Of a DNA stretch of 5,806 bases, positions 1 to 5,806 are shown piece after piece; the stretch's first letter is position 1, and each line of letters starts with the position of its first letter. The position numbers and the translations under genes are program-made. The stretch lies in NCBI GenBank assembly GCA_002704185.1, contig PAFP01000027.1:1-5806 (forward strand), written 5' to 3'. The notes under the pieces were generated by a model. That model searched no databases. It saw only the letters and a program-made list of their open reading frames with translations, and had not been told where the DNA came from. The DNA comes from Candidatus Pelagibacter sp. Its GTDB lineage: Bacteria; Pseudomonadota; Alphaproteobacteria; Pelagibacterales; Pelagibacteraceae.

Positions 1-486
1 TATGAGCCAAAATTACTAGGCACTGCGGGAACAATCATAGAAAATAGCCATAGATTCTCGACAAAAGATATTTTTATAGCTCACGCAGATAACCTCTCCT
101 ACTTTAACTTAAATGAGTTTCATCAACGCCATGAATTTAGACCAAAATATACTACTGTTACCATGATGACATTTGAAACGGATAGTCCATCCTCTTGTGG
201 AATATTGAGTACGAATAGTGATGGTGTGATGACAAAATATGTAGAAAAACCAAAGGATTCTTTTTTCGGTGATGCAAATGGAGCTACATATTTTTTTTCA
301 CGAGAAGCAATTGATGAAATTTTGAATTTAAGAGATGCGAAGGATATTAGCAAAGACGTCATGCCTACATTCATTGGCAAAGTCCTTACATGGAAAAACA
401 CCTGCTACCATAGGGATATCGGAACACCAGAGTCTCTTAAAAAGGCTAACCAAGAATATCCATTCATTGGAAAGAAGAAGGTTTGA
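1..486 (+). CDS. Sugar-1-phosphate nucleotidyltransferase, HddC-like (5' truncated)
   Basis: The reading frame is open from base 1 and gives 161 residues before TGA at 484-486; the start lies outside the window. The fragment begins with a conserved LLGTAGT block (residues 5-11). It then shows HADN (28-31), whose Asp30 matches a metal-binding Asp of the RmlA/ManC-type fold, followed by SSCGIL (64-69), EKP (82-84) and HRDIGTP (137-143) with a second acidic residue, Asp139. These are seen directly. The family transfers a nucleotidyl group from an NTP to a sugar-1-phosphate in the cytoplasm. The closest pattern I recall is D-glycero-D-manno-heptose-1-phosphate guanylyltransferase-like proteins of about 230 residues. 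On that basis roughly the first 65-70 residues are missing, including the GGxGTRL nucleotide-binding loop. The SIS isomerase gene follows after 4 nt, a pairing typical of activated-heptose pathways. Family call is firm; GTP and heptose specificity are inference. A T8 run lies at 291-298. Confidence 0.85.
   Translation, partial: YEPKLLGTAGTIIENSHRFSTKDIFIAHADNLSYFNLNEFHQRHEFRPKYTTVTMMTFETDSPSSCGILSTNSDGVMTKYVEKPKDSFFGDANGATYFFSREAIDEILNLRDAKDISKDVMPTFIGKVLTWKNTCYHRDIGTPESLKKANQEYPFIGKKKV
475..481 (+). promoter_or_regulatory. Ribosome binding site for the SIS isomerase gene
   Basis: AAGAAGG lies inside the last codons of the nucleotidyltransferase gene, about 9 nt before ATG 491. It is a moderate Shine-Dalgarno match and supports the start at 491 rather than the upstream in-frame ATG at 335. 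Confidence 0.45.
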
Positions 487-490
487 AAAC

Positions 491-1072
491 ATGACAGAAG
501 TCCCGGAAAGCTACCAGAACTACAGAATAAAGCTAAATTTAGCCCTCAAAAATCTTGATTACAGGAGCGTTATTGCACTCGAAAGTAAGATGATGGAAGC
601 ACTTTCTTCAAAAAAACAAGTATTTATTTTTGGAAACGGGGGGTCTGCCGCAAATGCCATGCATATCGCTAATGATTTTATTTACGGTATAAGGAAAGAA
701 ATGGGAGGGGCTCTTAGAATAAATGCCCTACCCTCTAATACCTCAGTGATAACCTGTTTGGCCAACGATGAGGGATACGATCAGATTTTTGTTAGACAAT
801 TATCGAACTTAGCTAACCATGATGACCTAGTGATTGCATTGAGCGGGAGCGGAAACTCAAAAAATATTTTAGAAGCTATTATATGGTCAAATGATAACGG
901 GCTTTTCACATTTTCAATACTGGGATTCGATGGAGGAGATGCTAAAAAGATATCTAAAGCCTCGATCCATACACCAGTGAACGATATGCAAATTAGCGAG
1001 GATCTGCAACTAATTATTTGCCACATGATAATGCAAAGTATGTGCAACAGATTAAACCATGACATCACCTAA
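491..1072 (+). CDS. SIS-domain phosphosugar isomerase, GmhA-like
   Basis: A 193-residue protein, the usual length for single-domain GmhA-type SIS proteins. A helical N-terminus (about 1-40) is followed by VFIFGNGGSAANAMHIANDF (44-63) with the sugar-phosphate-binding GNGGS loop, then SGSGNSKN (118-125) and the C-terminal ISEDLQLIICHMI helix (168-180). GmhA converts sedoheptulose-7-phosphate to D-glycero-D-manno-heptose-7-phosphate in the cytoplasm, the first step to ADP- or GDP-heptose. By remembered alignment with E. coli GmhA, zinc ligands His61/Glu65/Gln172/His180 correspond here to His58/Asp62/Glu170/His178, so the site is present but altered. The ATG at 491 places GNGGS near residue 50, as in the family; the same frame opens at 335 but that extension only shadows the preceding gene. 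The gene follows the nucleotidyltransferase by 4 nt and overlaps the next gene by 14 nt. SIS call is secure; heptose substrate is likely but unproven. Confidence 0.85.
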   Translation: MTEVPESYQNYRIKLNLALKNLDYRSVIALESKMMEALSSKKQVFIFGNGGSAANAMHIANDFIYGIRKEMGGALRINALPSNTSVITCLANDEGYDQIFVRQLSNLANHDDLVIALSGSGNSKNILEAIIWSNDNGLFTFSILGFDGGDAKKISKASIHTPVNDMQISEDLQLIICHMIMQSMCNRLNHDIT

Positions 1073-2066
1073 CAAAAAAAAATATTTAGTGACTGGAGGA
1101 GCTGGTTTTATTGGCAGTCATTTAGTTGAATATTTACTAAAGGATGGTAACGAAGTTTGCGTTCTTGATAATTTAAGTACAGGCAGAACGTCAAATTTAT
1201 TAGAATTTAGAGAAGATATCGAATTTATCGAGTGCGACTTGAGTAAACCAGGAATTTGGCAAAGTGAAATAAGGAGGTTTTCGAATATTTTTCATTTAGC
1301 AGCATTAGCCGACATTGTACCTTCTATACAGAATCCGGTGAAATATTTCCAGGCAAACGCAGCTGGAACAGTAAATTTATTGAACGGAATCAAAGATTTT
1401 AAGCATACAAAAATTATTTATGCAGCGTCTTCTTCCTGCTATGGGATTCCTGAAAAATATCCTACAGACGAGAATGAGAAAATTGACCCAAAATATCCTT
1501 ATGCTTTGACCAAAAGACTAGGGGAAGAGATAGTTTTGCACTGGAGCAAAGTCTTTGGTGTGTCGGCAATCAGTTTAAGACTTTTTAATGTTTACGGCCC
1601 CAGGTCAAGAACATCAGGGACTTATGGCGCTATGTTTGGGGTTTTTTTAAAACAAAAATTGGCAAACCACCCGTTTACAATAGTCGGAGATGGGACCCAA
1701 ACTAGAGATTTTACCTTTGTCTCTGACGTTGTAAATGCAATGGTTACTGCGATGAAATCATCAATTTTTTCGGGAATCTACAACGTTGGAAGTGACAGGA
1801 CAGTCTCAGTAAACCGAATTGTTGAGTTGCTCGGTGGTGAAAAAGTTTTTATTGACAAACGTCCTGGAGAACCAGATTGCACTTTTGCCGATATCACCAA
1901 AATAAAAAAAGAATTTAACTGGTATCCTAAAGTTCCCATAGAGAAAGGAATAGAAAAATTACTTGACGGGATTAGTTACTGGGAACAGGCTCCCCTTTGG
2001 ACTCCCGAAAAAATTAGAGAAGCAACTACTGATTGGTTTTTATATTTAGGGAAGAATAATGAATAG
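1059..2066 (+). CDS. NAD-dependent sugar epimerase/dehydratase (extended SDR), GalE/WbpP-like
   Basis: A 335-residue protein of normal family length. It starts with a Rossmann NAD-binding segment, YLVTGGAGFIGSH (9-21, GxxGxxG), and an acidic residue ends strand 2 (VLDN, 35-38). It continues with HLAALADI (79-86), the active-site strand AASSSCYG (122-129) and the catalytic YPYALTK (146-152; Tyr148 and Lys152). RLFNVYGPR (174-182) and DFTFVSDVV (217-225) shape the substrate pocket. Family members oxidise a nucleotide-sugar hydroxyl with bound NAD and then epimerise or dehydrate it in the cytoplasm. The Ser-Ser-Ser active-site motif, not the Asp-Glu pair of RmlB-type 4,6-dehydratases, suggests an epimerase. 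The C-terminal LWTPEKIREATTDWFLYLG (313-331) recurs, as I recall it, in polysaccharide-cluster homologues. ATG 1059 is the only plausible start: the next Met is residue 192. It overlaps the previous gene by 14 nt and has no strong ribosome site, so coupling is likely. Substrate unknown. Confidence 0.88.
   Translation: MTSPNKKKYLVTGGAGFIGSHLVEYLLKDGNEVCVLDNLSTGRTSNLLEFREDIEFIECDLSKPGIWQSEIRRFSNIFHLAALADIVPSIQNPVKYFQANAAGTVNLLNGIKDFKHTKIIYAASSSCYGIPEKYPTDENEKIDPKYPYALTKRLGEEIVLHWSKVFGVSAISLRLFNVYGPRSRTSGTYGAMFGVFLKQKLANHPFTIVGDGTQTRDFTFVSDVVNAMVTAMKSSIFSGIYNVGSDRTVSVNRIVELLGGEKVFIDKRPGEPDCTFADITKIKKEFNWYPKVPIEKGIEKLLDGISYWEQAPLWTPEKIREATTDWFLYLGKNNE
1074..1082 (+). repeat. A9 homopolymer at codons 6-8 of the first epimerase gene
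   Basis: Nine consecutive A residues encode Lys6-Lys7-Lys8, just after the start codon and directly after the stop of the preceding gene. Slippage here would put nearly the whole enzyme out of frame. The run is in frame in this sequence. Confidence 0.9.
2048..2054 (+). promoter_or_regulatory. Ribosome binding site for the second epimerase gene
   Basis: AGGGAAG sits inside the last codons of the preceding gene, about 4-6 nt before ATG 2059. It is the clearest Shine-Dalgarno sequence in the window and fixes the start that overlaps the upstream stop by 8 nt. Confidence 0.6.
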
Positions 2067-3048
2067 TTCTCAAAAGATTTTTATTACAGGCGGAGCTGGT
2101 TATGTTGGATGCGTTTTGACCGAAGCACTTTTGCGTCTTGGTCATTCTGTAACAGTTCTAGATTTGATGATATACGGTGAAAATTTATTAGAAGAAAGCG
2201 AAAATTTAAAGTTAATTCGTGGAGACATAAGAGATAAGGCGCTTTTACAAAAACACTTGCCCGGTCACGATATTCTAATTCATTTAGCTTGTATCTCTAA
2301 TGACCCCAGCTTTGAATTAGATAGCAACCTCGGCAAGAGTATAAACTACGAGGCATTTACGCCGTTAGTAGTATTGTCCAAAGACCTAGGAATAAAAAGA
2401 TTTATATATGCTTCATCGTCGAGTGTATACGGAATAAAGCAAGAGCCATCAGTTACAGAAGAAATGTCGTTGGAACCTCTTACAGAGTACTCAAAATATA
2501 AAGCCATGTGTGAAGATGTTTTAGAAAAGTATAATGATGAAGGGTTTACTACTGTAACAATTCGACCAGCTACTGTTTGCGGTGTTTCCCGAAGACAAAG
2601 GTTGGATGTTATCGTTAACATTTTCACAAACTTAGCCTACAACCGAAGGGAAATATCGGTCTATGGAGGTAGGCAGTATCGTCCAAATATCCATATTGAT
2701 GACATGGTTGACGCTTACATTACTTTAATTGACGCTAGCAGCCATTTAATAAACAATCAAAAATTCAATGTAGGATATAAAAACCAGACAGTCTTAGAAC
2801 TTGCAAATATTGTTAGAGACGTTGTTGGAAAAGATGTTAGCCTGAAAACCACTAAGTCTGACGATAATAGGTCTTATCATATATCTTCGAAAAAAATTGA
2901 CGTTATTTTAAATTTCAAAGCAAAAAGATCGATTAAAGATGCGGTCAAAGATCTCACAAAATCTTTTGAAAATCATATATTGATTGACCCCCTAAACAAT
3001 GAACTTTACTTTAATATTAAAAGAATGCAGTCTATAAACTTAGATTAA
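2059..3048 (+). CDS. NAD-dependent sugar epimerase/dehydratase (extended SDR), second type
   Basis: A 329-residue protein. It has an N-terminal Rossmann motif, FITGGAGYVG (8-17), VLDLMIYGENLL (33-44), RGDIRD (54-59) and HLACISNDPSFELD (75-88). The active site follows, with YASSSSVYG (117-125) and YSKYK (144-148; Tyr144 and Lys148 catalytic), then RPATVCG (169-175), RPNIHIDDMVDAY (208-220) and a distinctive DDNRSYHISSKKI (268-280). The NDPSFELD and RSYHISS blocks mark a subgroup of nucleoside-diphosphate-sugar epimerases that I recall from polysaccharide clusters but whose exact reaction I do not know. It is clearly not a duplicate of the SDR just upstream: it shares only the fold and core motifs. 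The Ser-rich active-site motif lacks the Asp-Glu pair of 4,6-dehydratases. It overlaps the upstream gene by 8 nt and ends 1 nt before the first aminotransferase, so it probably supplies or remodels that enzyme's substrate (inference). Confidence 0.87.
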   Translation: MNSSQKIFITGGAGYVGCVLTEALLRLGHSVTVLDLMIYGENLLEESENLKLIRGDIRDKALLQKHLPGHDILIHLACISNDPSFELDSNLGKSINYEAFTPLVVLSKDLGIKRFIYASSSSVYGIKQEPSVTEEMSLEPLTEYSKYKAMCEDVLEKYNDEGFTTVTIRPATVCGVSRRQRLDVIVNIFTNLAYNRREISVYGGRQYRPNIHIDDMVDAYITLIDASSHLINNQKFNVGYKNQTVLELANIVRDVVGKDVSLKTTKSDDNRSYHISSKKIDVILNFKAKRSIKDAVKDLTKSFENHILIDPLNNELYFNIKRMQSINLD

Positions 3049-3049
3049 T

Positions 3050-4147
3050 ATGAAAGTACGATATTCTTATCTGCCCCAACAATTTGGTAATTGTGATGAT
3101 TTATGGGTGTCACTAAAAAAATTTGTTGAAACTGGTGATTTCACTCTAGGAAAGCCCTTAAAAGAATTCGAAGAAAAATTCGCGGAATTGATCGGAACAA
3201 AATATGCAGTGGGAGTTAATTCAGGAACTGATGCTATTAAGTTAAGTTTAGTTGCAAACGGAATACAGCCGGGGGATGAAGTTATTACTGCCGCGAACAC
3301 TTTTGTAGCGACTGTTGGTGCTATATGTGAAATCGGAGCAGTTCCCGTTTTTGTTGATTGTGATGACACTTTTTGTATGGACACTTTCAAAGTGGAAGAA
3401 GTCATTACAGAAAAGACAAAAGCTATTGTTCCTGTTCACTTCAGTGGATATATGACAGACATGCGAAAATTAATACCCATTTCCGAAAAATATGATCTTG
3501 TTGTCGTTGAGGATGCTTGCCAGTCAATTCTTGGATCAATAGAAGGAAAAAAAGCAGGGACTTGGGCCTCTACCGGTGCATTTTCTCTGCATCCCCTAAA
3601 AAATCTAAATGTTTGGTCTGACGGAGGAATTATAGTTACGAGTAATGATGAATTAAATAATCAGCTAAGGCTTTTAAGAAATCATGGCCTTGAAAATCGT
3701 AATACCGTTTCTATTATGGGATTCAATTCAAGATTAGACACCTTACAGGCTGTGGTTGGAAATTGGTTGATTCCTAAAACAGAAGAGATTGCTTCCCAAA
3801 GAATCGCCAATGCAAAACGCTATGATGTCGGACTCAGCAATATCGACCAAATAAGAATCCCACCGAGATTAGAAGAATATCGGATCGTTTATCATTTATA
3901 TATGGTTTTTGCCGAGGAACGAGATAGATTGCTAGCTTTTTTAAAAGACAATGCTATCGAAGCTAAAATTCACTACCCAATTCCAATTTACCGGCAAAAA
4001 GCACTTAAATATTTAAATTATAAAGCTGGTGACTTTCCAGTCACCGACTCTCATGCTGATAATTTAATAAGCTTTCCATGCGATCAACATCTGGAAAATG
4101 AACAAATAGATTTTGTTATAGAAAAAGTAAAAGAATTTTACTCATAA
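3050..4147 (+). CDS. DegT/DnrJ/EryC1/StrS-family PLP-dependent sugar aminotransferase (first copy)
   Basis: A 365-residue protein, typical length for this fold-type I family. The family transfers an amino group, usually from glutamate, to a keto-sugar nucleotide using pyridoxal phosphate in the cytoplasm. Visible residues are the PLP-phosphate loop NSGTDA (57-62), GDEVIT (75-80) and AANTFVAT (81-88). VVVEDACQS (151-159) carries Asp155, which contacts the pyridine nitrogen, and Gln158. FSLHPLKNLNVWSDGG (178-193) carries Lys184 as the Schiff-base lysine; RNHGLENRN (210-218) and IHYPIP (307-312) line the substrate site. All key residues are intact. ATG 3050 comes 1 nt after the upstream TAA, with no obvious Shine-Dalgarno, so reinitiation is likely. 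It belongs to the HPLKN subgroup and is a diverged paralogue of the next gene. Which carbon and which nucleotide sugar it acts on cannot be read from the sequence. Confidence 0.92.
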   Translation: MKVRYSYLPQQFGNCDDLWVSLKKFVETGDFTLGKPLKEFEEKFAELIGTKYAVGVNSGTDAIKLSLVANGIQPGDEVITAANTFVATVGAICEIGAVPVFVDCDDTFCMDTFKVEEVITEKTKAIVPVHFSGYMTDMRKLIPISEKYDLVVVEDACQSILGSIEGKKAGTWASTGAFSLHPLKNLNVWSDGGIIVTSNDELNNQLRLLRNHGLENRNTVSIMGFNSRLDTLQAVVGNWLIPKTEEIASQRIANAKRYDVGLSNIDQIRIPPRLEEYRIVYHLYMVFAEERDRLLAFLKDNAIEAKIHYPIPIYRQKALKYLNYKAGDFPVTDSHADNLISFPCDQHLENEQIDFVIEKVKEFYS

Positions 4148-5271
4148 TGAATGAGAGAAATATATCATTCACTGCACTATCACACCAATGGAATGATGAA
4201 CGTGAAGAGTTGCTACCTATCTTGGAAAAGGTCTTTGCCTCGGGAAAGTTCGTTGGTGGGGAATACATTAATGTTTTGGAAAAAAAATTAGCCGATCTTT
4301 GCGGGACGAAGTTCTGTTTGCTTCTGAATAGTGGTACCGACGCGTTAGTTTGCTCGCTAATTGGAGCAGGCGTTAAAGCGGGTGATGAAGTGATAACCCC
4401 TCCGAATTCTTTTATTGCATCAACCGCAGCAATAGCTCACATAGGTGCCACGCCAAAGTTTATTGATGTTTTGCCAGACCAGAATATGGACCCTGCAAAA
4501 TTGAAATCAGCAATCACTGATAAAACCTCTGCGATTATGCCGGTTCATTTAACAGGTCGGGTATGCAGGATGGATGAAATTTTAAAAATATCTGTAGATT
4601 ATTCTATCCCCATAGTTGAGGATGCCGCGCAAGCAATTGGATCAAAATATCAGGGAAAATGTGCGGGTGCGTGGGGATTAATAGCCGCATTCTCAACTCA
4701 TCCATTAAAAAATTTCAATGCATGCGGGGATGGAGGTTTTGTCACAACGAATAACGAAGGGATATATAAAAAAATTAAAAGTATGAGAAATCATGGCATG
4801 GAAAATCGCAACCTTGTGAAATCGTTCGGTTATGTTTCGAGAATGGATAACCTTCAAGCTGCCATTCTTGATTTTAGATTGGATAAACTCTCATGGATCA
4901 TAAAAAAAAGAAGGGAAAATGTCCAGCTTTACCATTCTTTATTAAAATCTGAATTTGTGCGACTAGAAACTGAAAAAGACTATGAGTACAATACTTATCA
5001 TACCTTCGTAGTACATTGTGAAAGAAGAGATGAATTACAAAAGTATCTTGAAAAGAAAGGTATTAATACAGCCATCCATTACCCAATTCCGATACACAAG
5101 CAATTAGCATATACTGAAAAGTTTGGGCCCTCACGTGAAAAATATGAAAATTGTGAACGCCAATCCGAAAAAATTCTTTCTTTGCCAATTCATCAATATC
5201 TTACAGAAAATGATATTAAATTCATTTGCAATGAAGTCTTATTATTCTATCACGGAAAAAAATCAACCTGA
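4147..5271 (+). CDS. DegT/DnrJ/EryC1/StrS-family PLP-dependent sugar aminotransferase (second copy)
   Basis: A 374-residue protein with the same architecture as its upstream neighbour. It has NSGTDA (61-66), [14 protein letters not shown] (79-92) and [10 protein letters not shown] (156-165, Asp159 and Gln162). [16 protein letters not shown] (182-197) has PLP lysine Lys188, and RNHGMENRN (214-222) and [10 protein letters not shown] (310-319) follow. The catalytic set is complete, so it should be active. The two copies share the strongest blocks almost word for word but differ in many places, including the N-terminus (SFTALSHQW here, RYSYLPQQF there) and the residues just after the PLP lysine (ACG versus VWS). 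This points to old paralogy or separate acquisition rather than recent duplication, and to different substrates or positions. Its ATG overlaps the upstream TAA by one base (TAATG), a classic coupling junction. An A8 run lies at 4280-4287. Family certain; substrate unknown. Confidence 0.92.
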   Translation: MNERNISFTALSHQWNDEREELLPILEKVFASGKFVGGEYINVLEKKLADLCGTKFCLLLNSGTDALVCSLIGAGVKAGDEVITPPNSFIASTAAIAHIGATPKFIDVLPDQNMDPAKLKSAITDKTSAIMPVHLTGRVCRMDEILKISVDYSIPIVEDAAQAIGSKYQGKCAGAWGLIAAFSTHPLKNFNACGDGGFVTTNNEGIYKKIKSMRNHGMENRNLVKSFGYVSRMDNLQAAILDFRLDKLSWIIKKRRENVQLYHSLLKSEFVRLETEKDYEYNTYHTFVVHCERRDELQKYLEKKGINTAIHYPIPIHKQLAYTEKFGPSREKYENCERQSEKILSLPIHQYLTENDIKFICNEVLLFYHGKKST

Positions 5272-5273
5272 TT

Positions 5274-5280
5274 AAAGGAA
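5274..5280 (+). promoter_or_regulatory. Possible, poorly spaced ribosome binding site before the HAD gene
   Basis: AAAGGAA lies in the 26-nt gap after the second aminotransferase but about 17 nt before ATG 5298, further than usual. No ATG, GTG or TTG start in the same frame lies closer to it, so initiation of the HAD gene may be weak or coupled. Confidence 0.25.
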
Positions 5281-5297
5281 ATTTTTATAACAATACT

Positions 5298-5806
5298 ATG
5301 AATATTAAGATTGGAATTGATTTCGACAATACAATTGTTTGCTACGACAATATATTTTATTCAATCGCGCTAGAAAAAGGATATATAAAAAATGACGTCC
5401 CCCCCCAAAAAAAAATAATTAGAGACATAATACGAAAAAATTTTGGGGAAATAATCTGGCAGAAACTTCAATTAGAAATCTATGGATCTAAAATTATTGA
5501 AGCGAAACCCTTTGTCGGTGTATTTGACTTTATTCTCGATCTACTAAAATTAGGTTTTGATGTTTATATAATCAGTCATAAGTCACAATATGCATCTATT
5601 GATGAAACAAAATCAAAAGATTTAATAAAAGCCGCAAGAAATTGGCTACATAAATATTTTTTCATTAGTTTAAATGCAAATCTTTTCCAAGAAAATAAAG
5701 GTGTCGTAGCCGAAGGTATTCTAAGAGATAAAAGTTTTTTTAAAGCAGAAAAGATATTAGCAAAACATGATGAGAATTATATGCCTCCAGAGGTAAAAGC
5801 TAGTTT
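5298..5806 (+). CDS. HAD-superfamily hydrolase-like protein (3' truncated)
   Basis: An open frame from ATG 5298 runs to the window edge (169 codons plus 2 nt) with no stop. The start [10 protein letters not shown] (5-14) is a textbook HAD motif I: Asp8 is the expected nucleophile and Asp10 the general acid. [12 protein letters not shown] (39-50), [16 protein letters not shown] (57-72) and VYIISHKS (89-96, motif II Ser93) match a small HAD family that I recall beside O-antigen sugar genes. Its members are presumed phosphatases, with no substrate I can name. It is not GmhB, whose motif I reads DRDGT. From about residue 121 the sequence no longer resembles that family: the expected motif III lysine region is not obvious, and motif IV would lie at or beyond the edge. 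A C8A9 run at 5399-5415 encodes residues about 34-40. The frame is intact and matching motifs continue after it. It lies 26 nt after the second aminotransferase and probably belongs to the same operon. Confidence 0.8.
   Translation, partial: MNIKIGIDFDNTIVCYDNIFYSIALEKGYIKNDVPPQKKIIRDIIRKNFGEIIWQKLQLEIYGSKIIEAKPFVGVFDFILDLLKLGFDVYIISHKSQYASIDETKSKDLIKAARNWLHKYFFISLNANLFQENKGVVAEGILRDKSFFKAEKILAKHDENYMPPEVKAS
5399..5415 (+). repeat. C8A9 double homopolymer inside the HAD gene
   Basis: Eight C followed directly by nine A at codons 34-40 of the HAD gene. The C run is striking in an AT-rich region. Either half could slip during replication, transcription or sequencing; the frame is open here as given. 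Confidence 0.9.

Noticed and set aside
163..486. ATG 163 as the start of a short 107-residue protein
   Set aside because: The same frame is open back to base 1 and encodes conserved LLGTAGT and HADN motifs, so this Met is internal to a truncated gene.
335..490. Upstream in-frame ATG that would add 52 residues to the SIS protein
   Set aside because: The extension lies wholly inside the nucleotidyltransferase gene in another frame, has no family resemblance, and the ATG at 491 gives normal family length and a ribosome site.
123..3439. Minus-strand open frames at 123-401, 781-1068, 2346-2627, 3067-3405 and 3248-3439
   Set aside because: All lie opposite well-supported genes, have no recognisable motifs and read like reverse-complement shadows.
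3050..5271. Recent tandem duplication of the aminotransferase gene
   Set aside because: Similarity is at conserved protein blocks; the DNA differs widely and lengths, N-termini and active-site neighbours differ, so any duplication is old.
5272..5297. Promoter or terminator in the only gap longer than 4 nt
   Set aside because: Only 26 nt, with no inverted repeat and no room for a -35/-10 pair; most likely just a spacer within the operon.
5399..5415. Frameshift at the C8A9 run
   Set aside because: Family motifs before (DFDNTIV) and after ([16 protein letters not shown]) are in the same frame, so the gene is intact here as given.
1..5806. Mobile elements, CRISPR arrays, tRNA or other RNA genes
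   Set aside because: No transposase, terminal or direct repeats, spaced repeats or tRNA-like segments were seen; the window is almost fully coding.

Overview
This AT-rich window is a single, tightly packed run of seven genes, all on the + strand. It looks like an internal slice of a bacterial surface-polysaccharide (O-antigen or capsule type) gene cluster devoted to making nucleotide-activated, probably amino-substituted, sugars. No phage, transposon, CRISPR or RNA gene is visible. Low GC, weak Shine-Dalgarno signals and this gene mix would fit Leptospira, a cyanobacterium or another low-GC environmental bacterium. I cannot settle the taxon from the sequence, and that suggestion is low-confidence inference.

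Layout: 1-486, 3' part of a sugar-1-phosphate nucleotidyltransferase of the heptose-1-phosphate guanylyltransferase (HddC-like) type, cut by the window edge. 491-1072, SIS-domain phosphosugar isomerase related to GmhA. 1059-2066 and 2059-3048, two different NAD-dependent sugar epimerase/dehydratases (extended SDR) back to back. 3050-4147 and 4147-5271, two paralogous DegT/DnrJ/EryC1/StrS PLP-dependent sugar aminotransferases back to back. 5298-5806, 5' part of a HAD-superfamily phosphatase-like protein that runs off the right edge.

Junctions are +4, -14, -8, +1, -1 and +26 nt, so the whole block is almost certainly one transcript with translational coupling. There is no gene-free stretch above 26 nt and no promoter or terminator that I can support.

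Working model (inference): the SIS protein makes or isomerises a phosphosugar, possibly a heptose-7-phosphate. The nucleotidyltransferase activates the resulting sugar-1-phosphate, perhaps with GTP. The two SDR enzymes then oxidise, epimerise or otherwise remodel the sugar, and the two aminotransferases place amino groups on keto intermediates. The HAD protein could remove a phosphate. The exact sugar is unknown. The points most worth a second look are the pairing of heptose-type activation genes with two SDR and two aminotransferase genes, the C8A9 homopolymer inside the HAD gene, and the divergent C-terminal part of that HAD protein.
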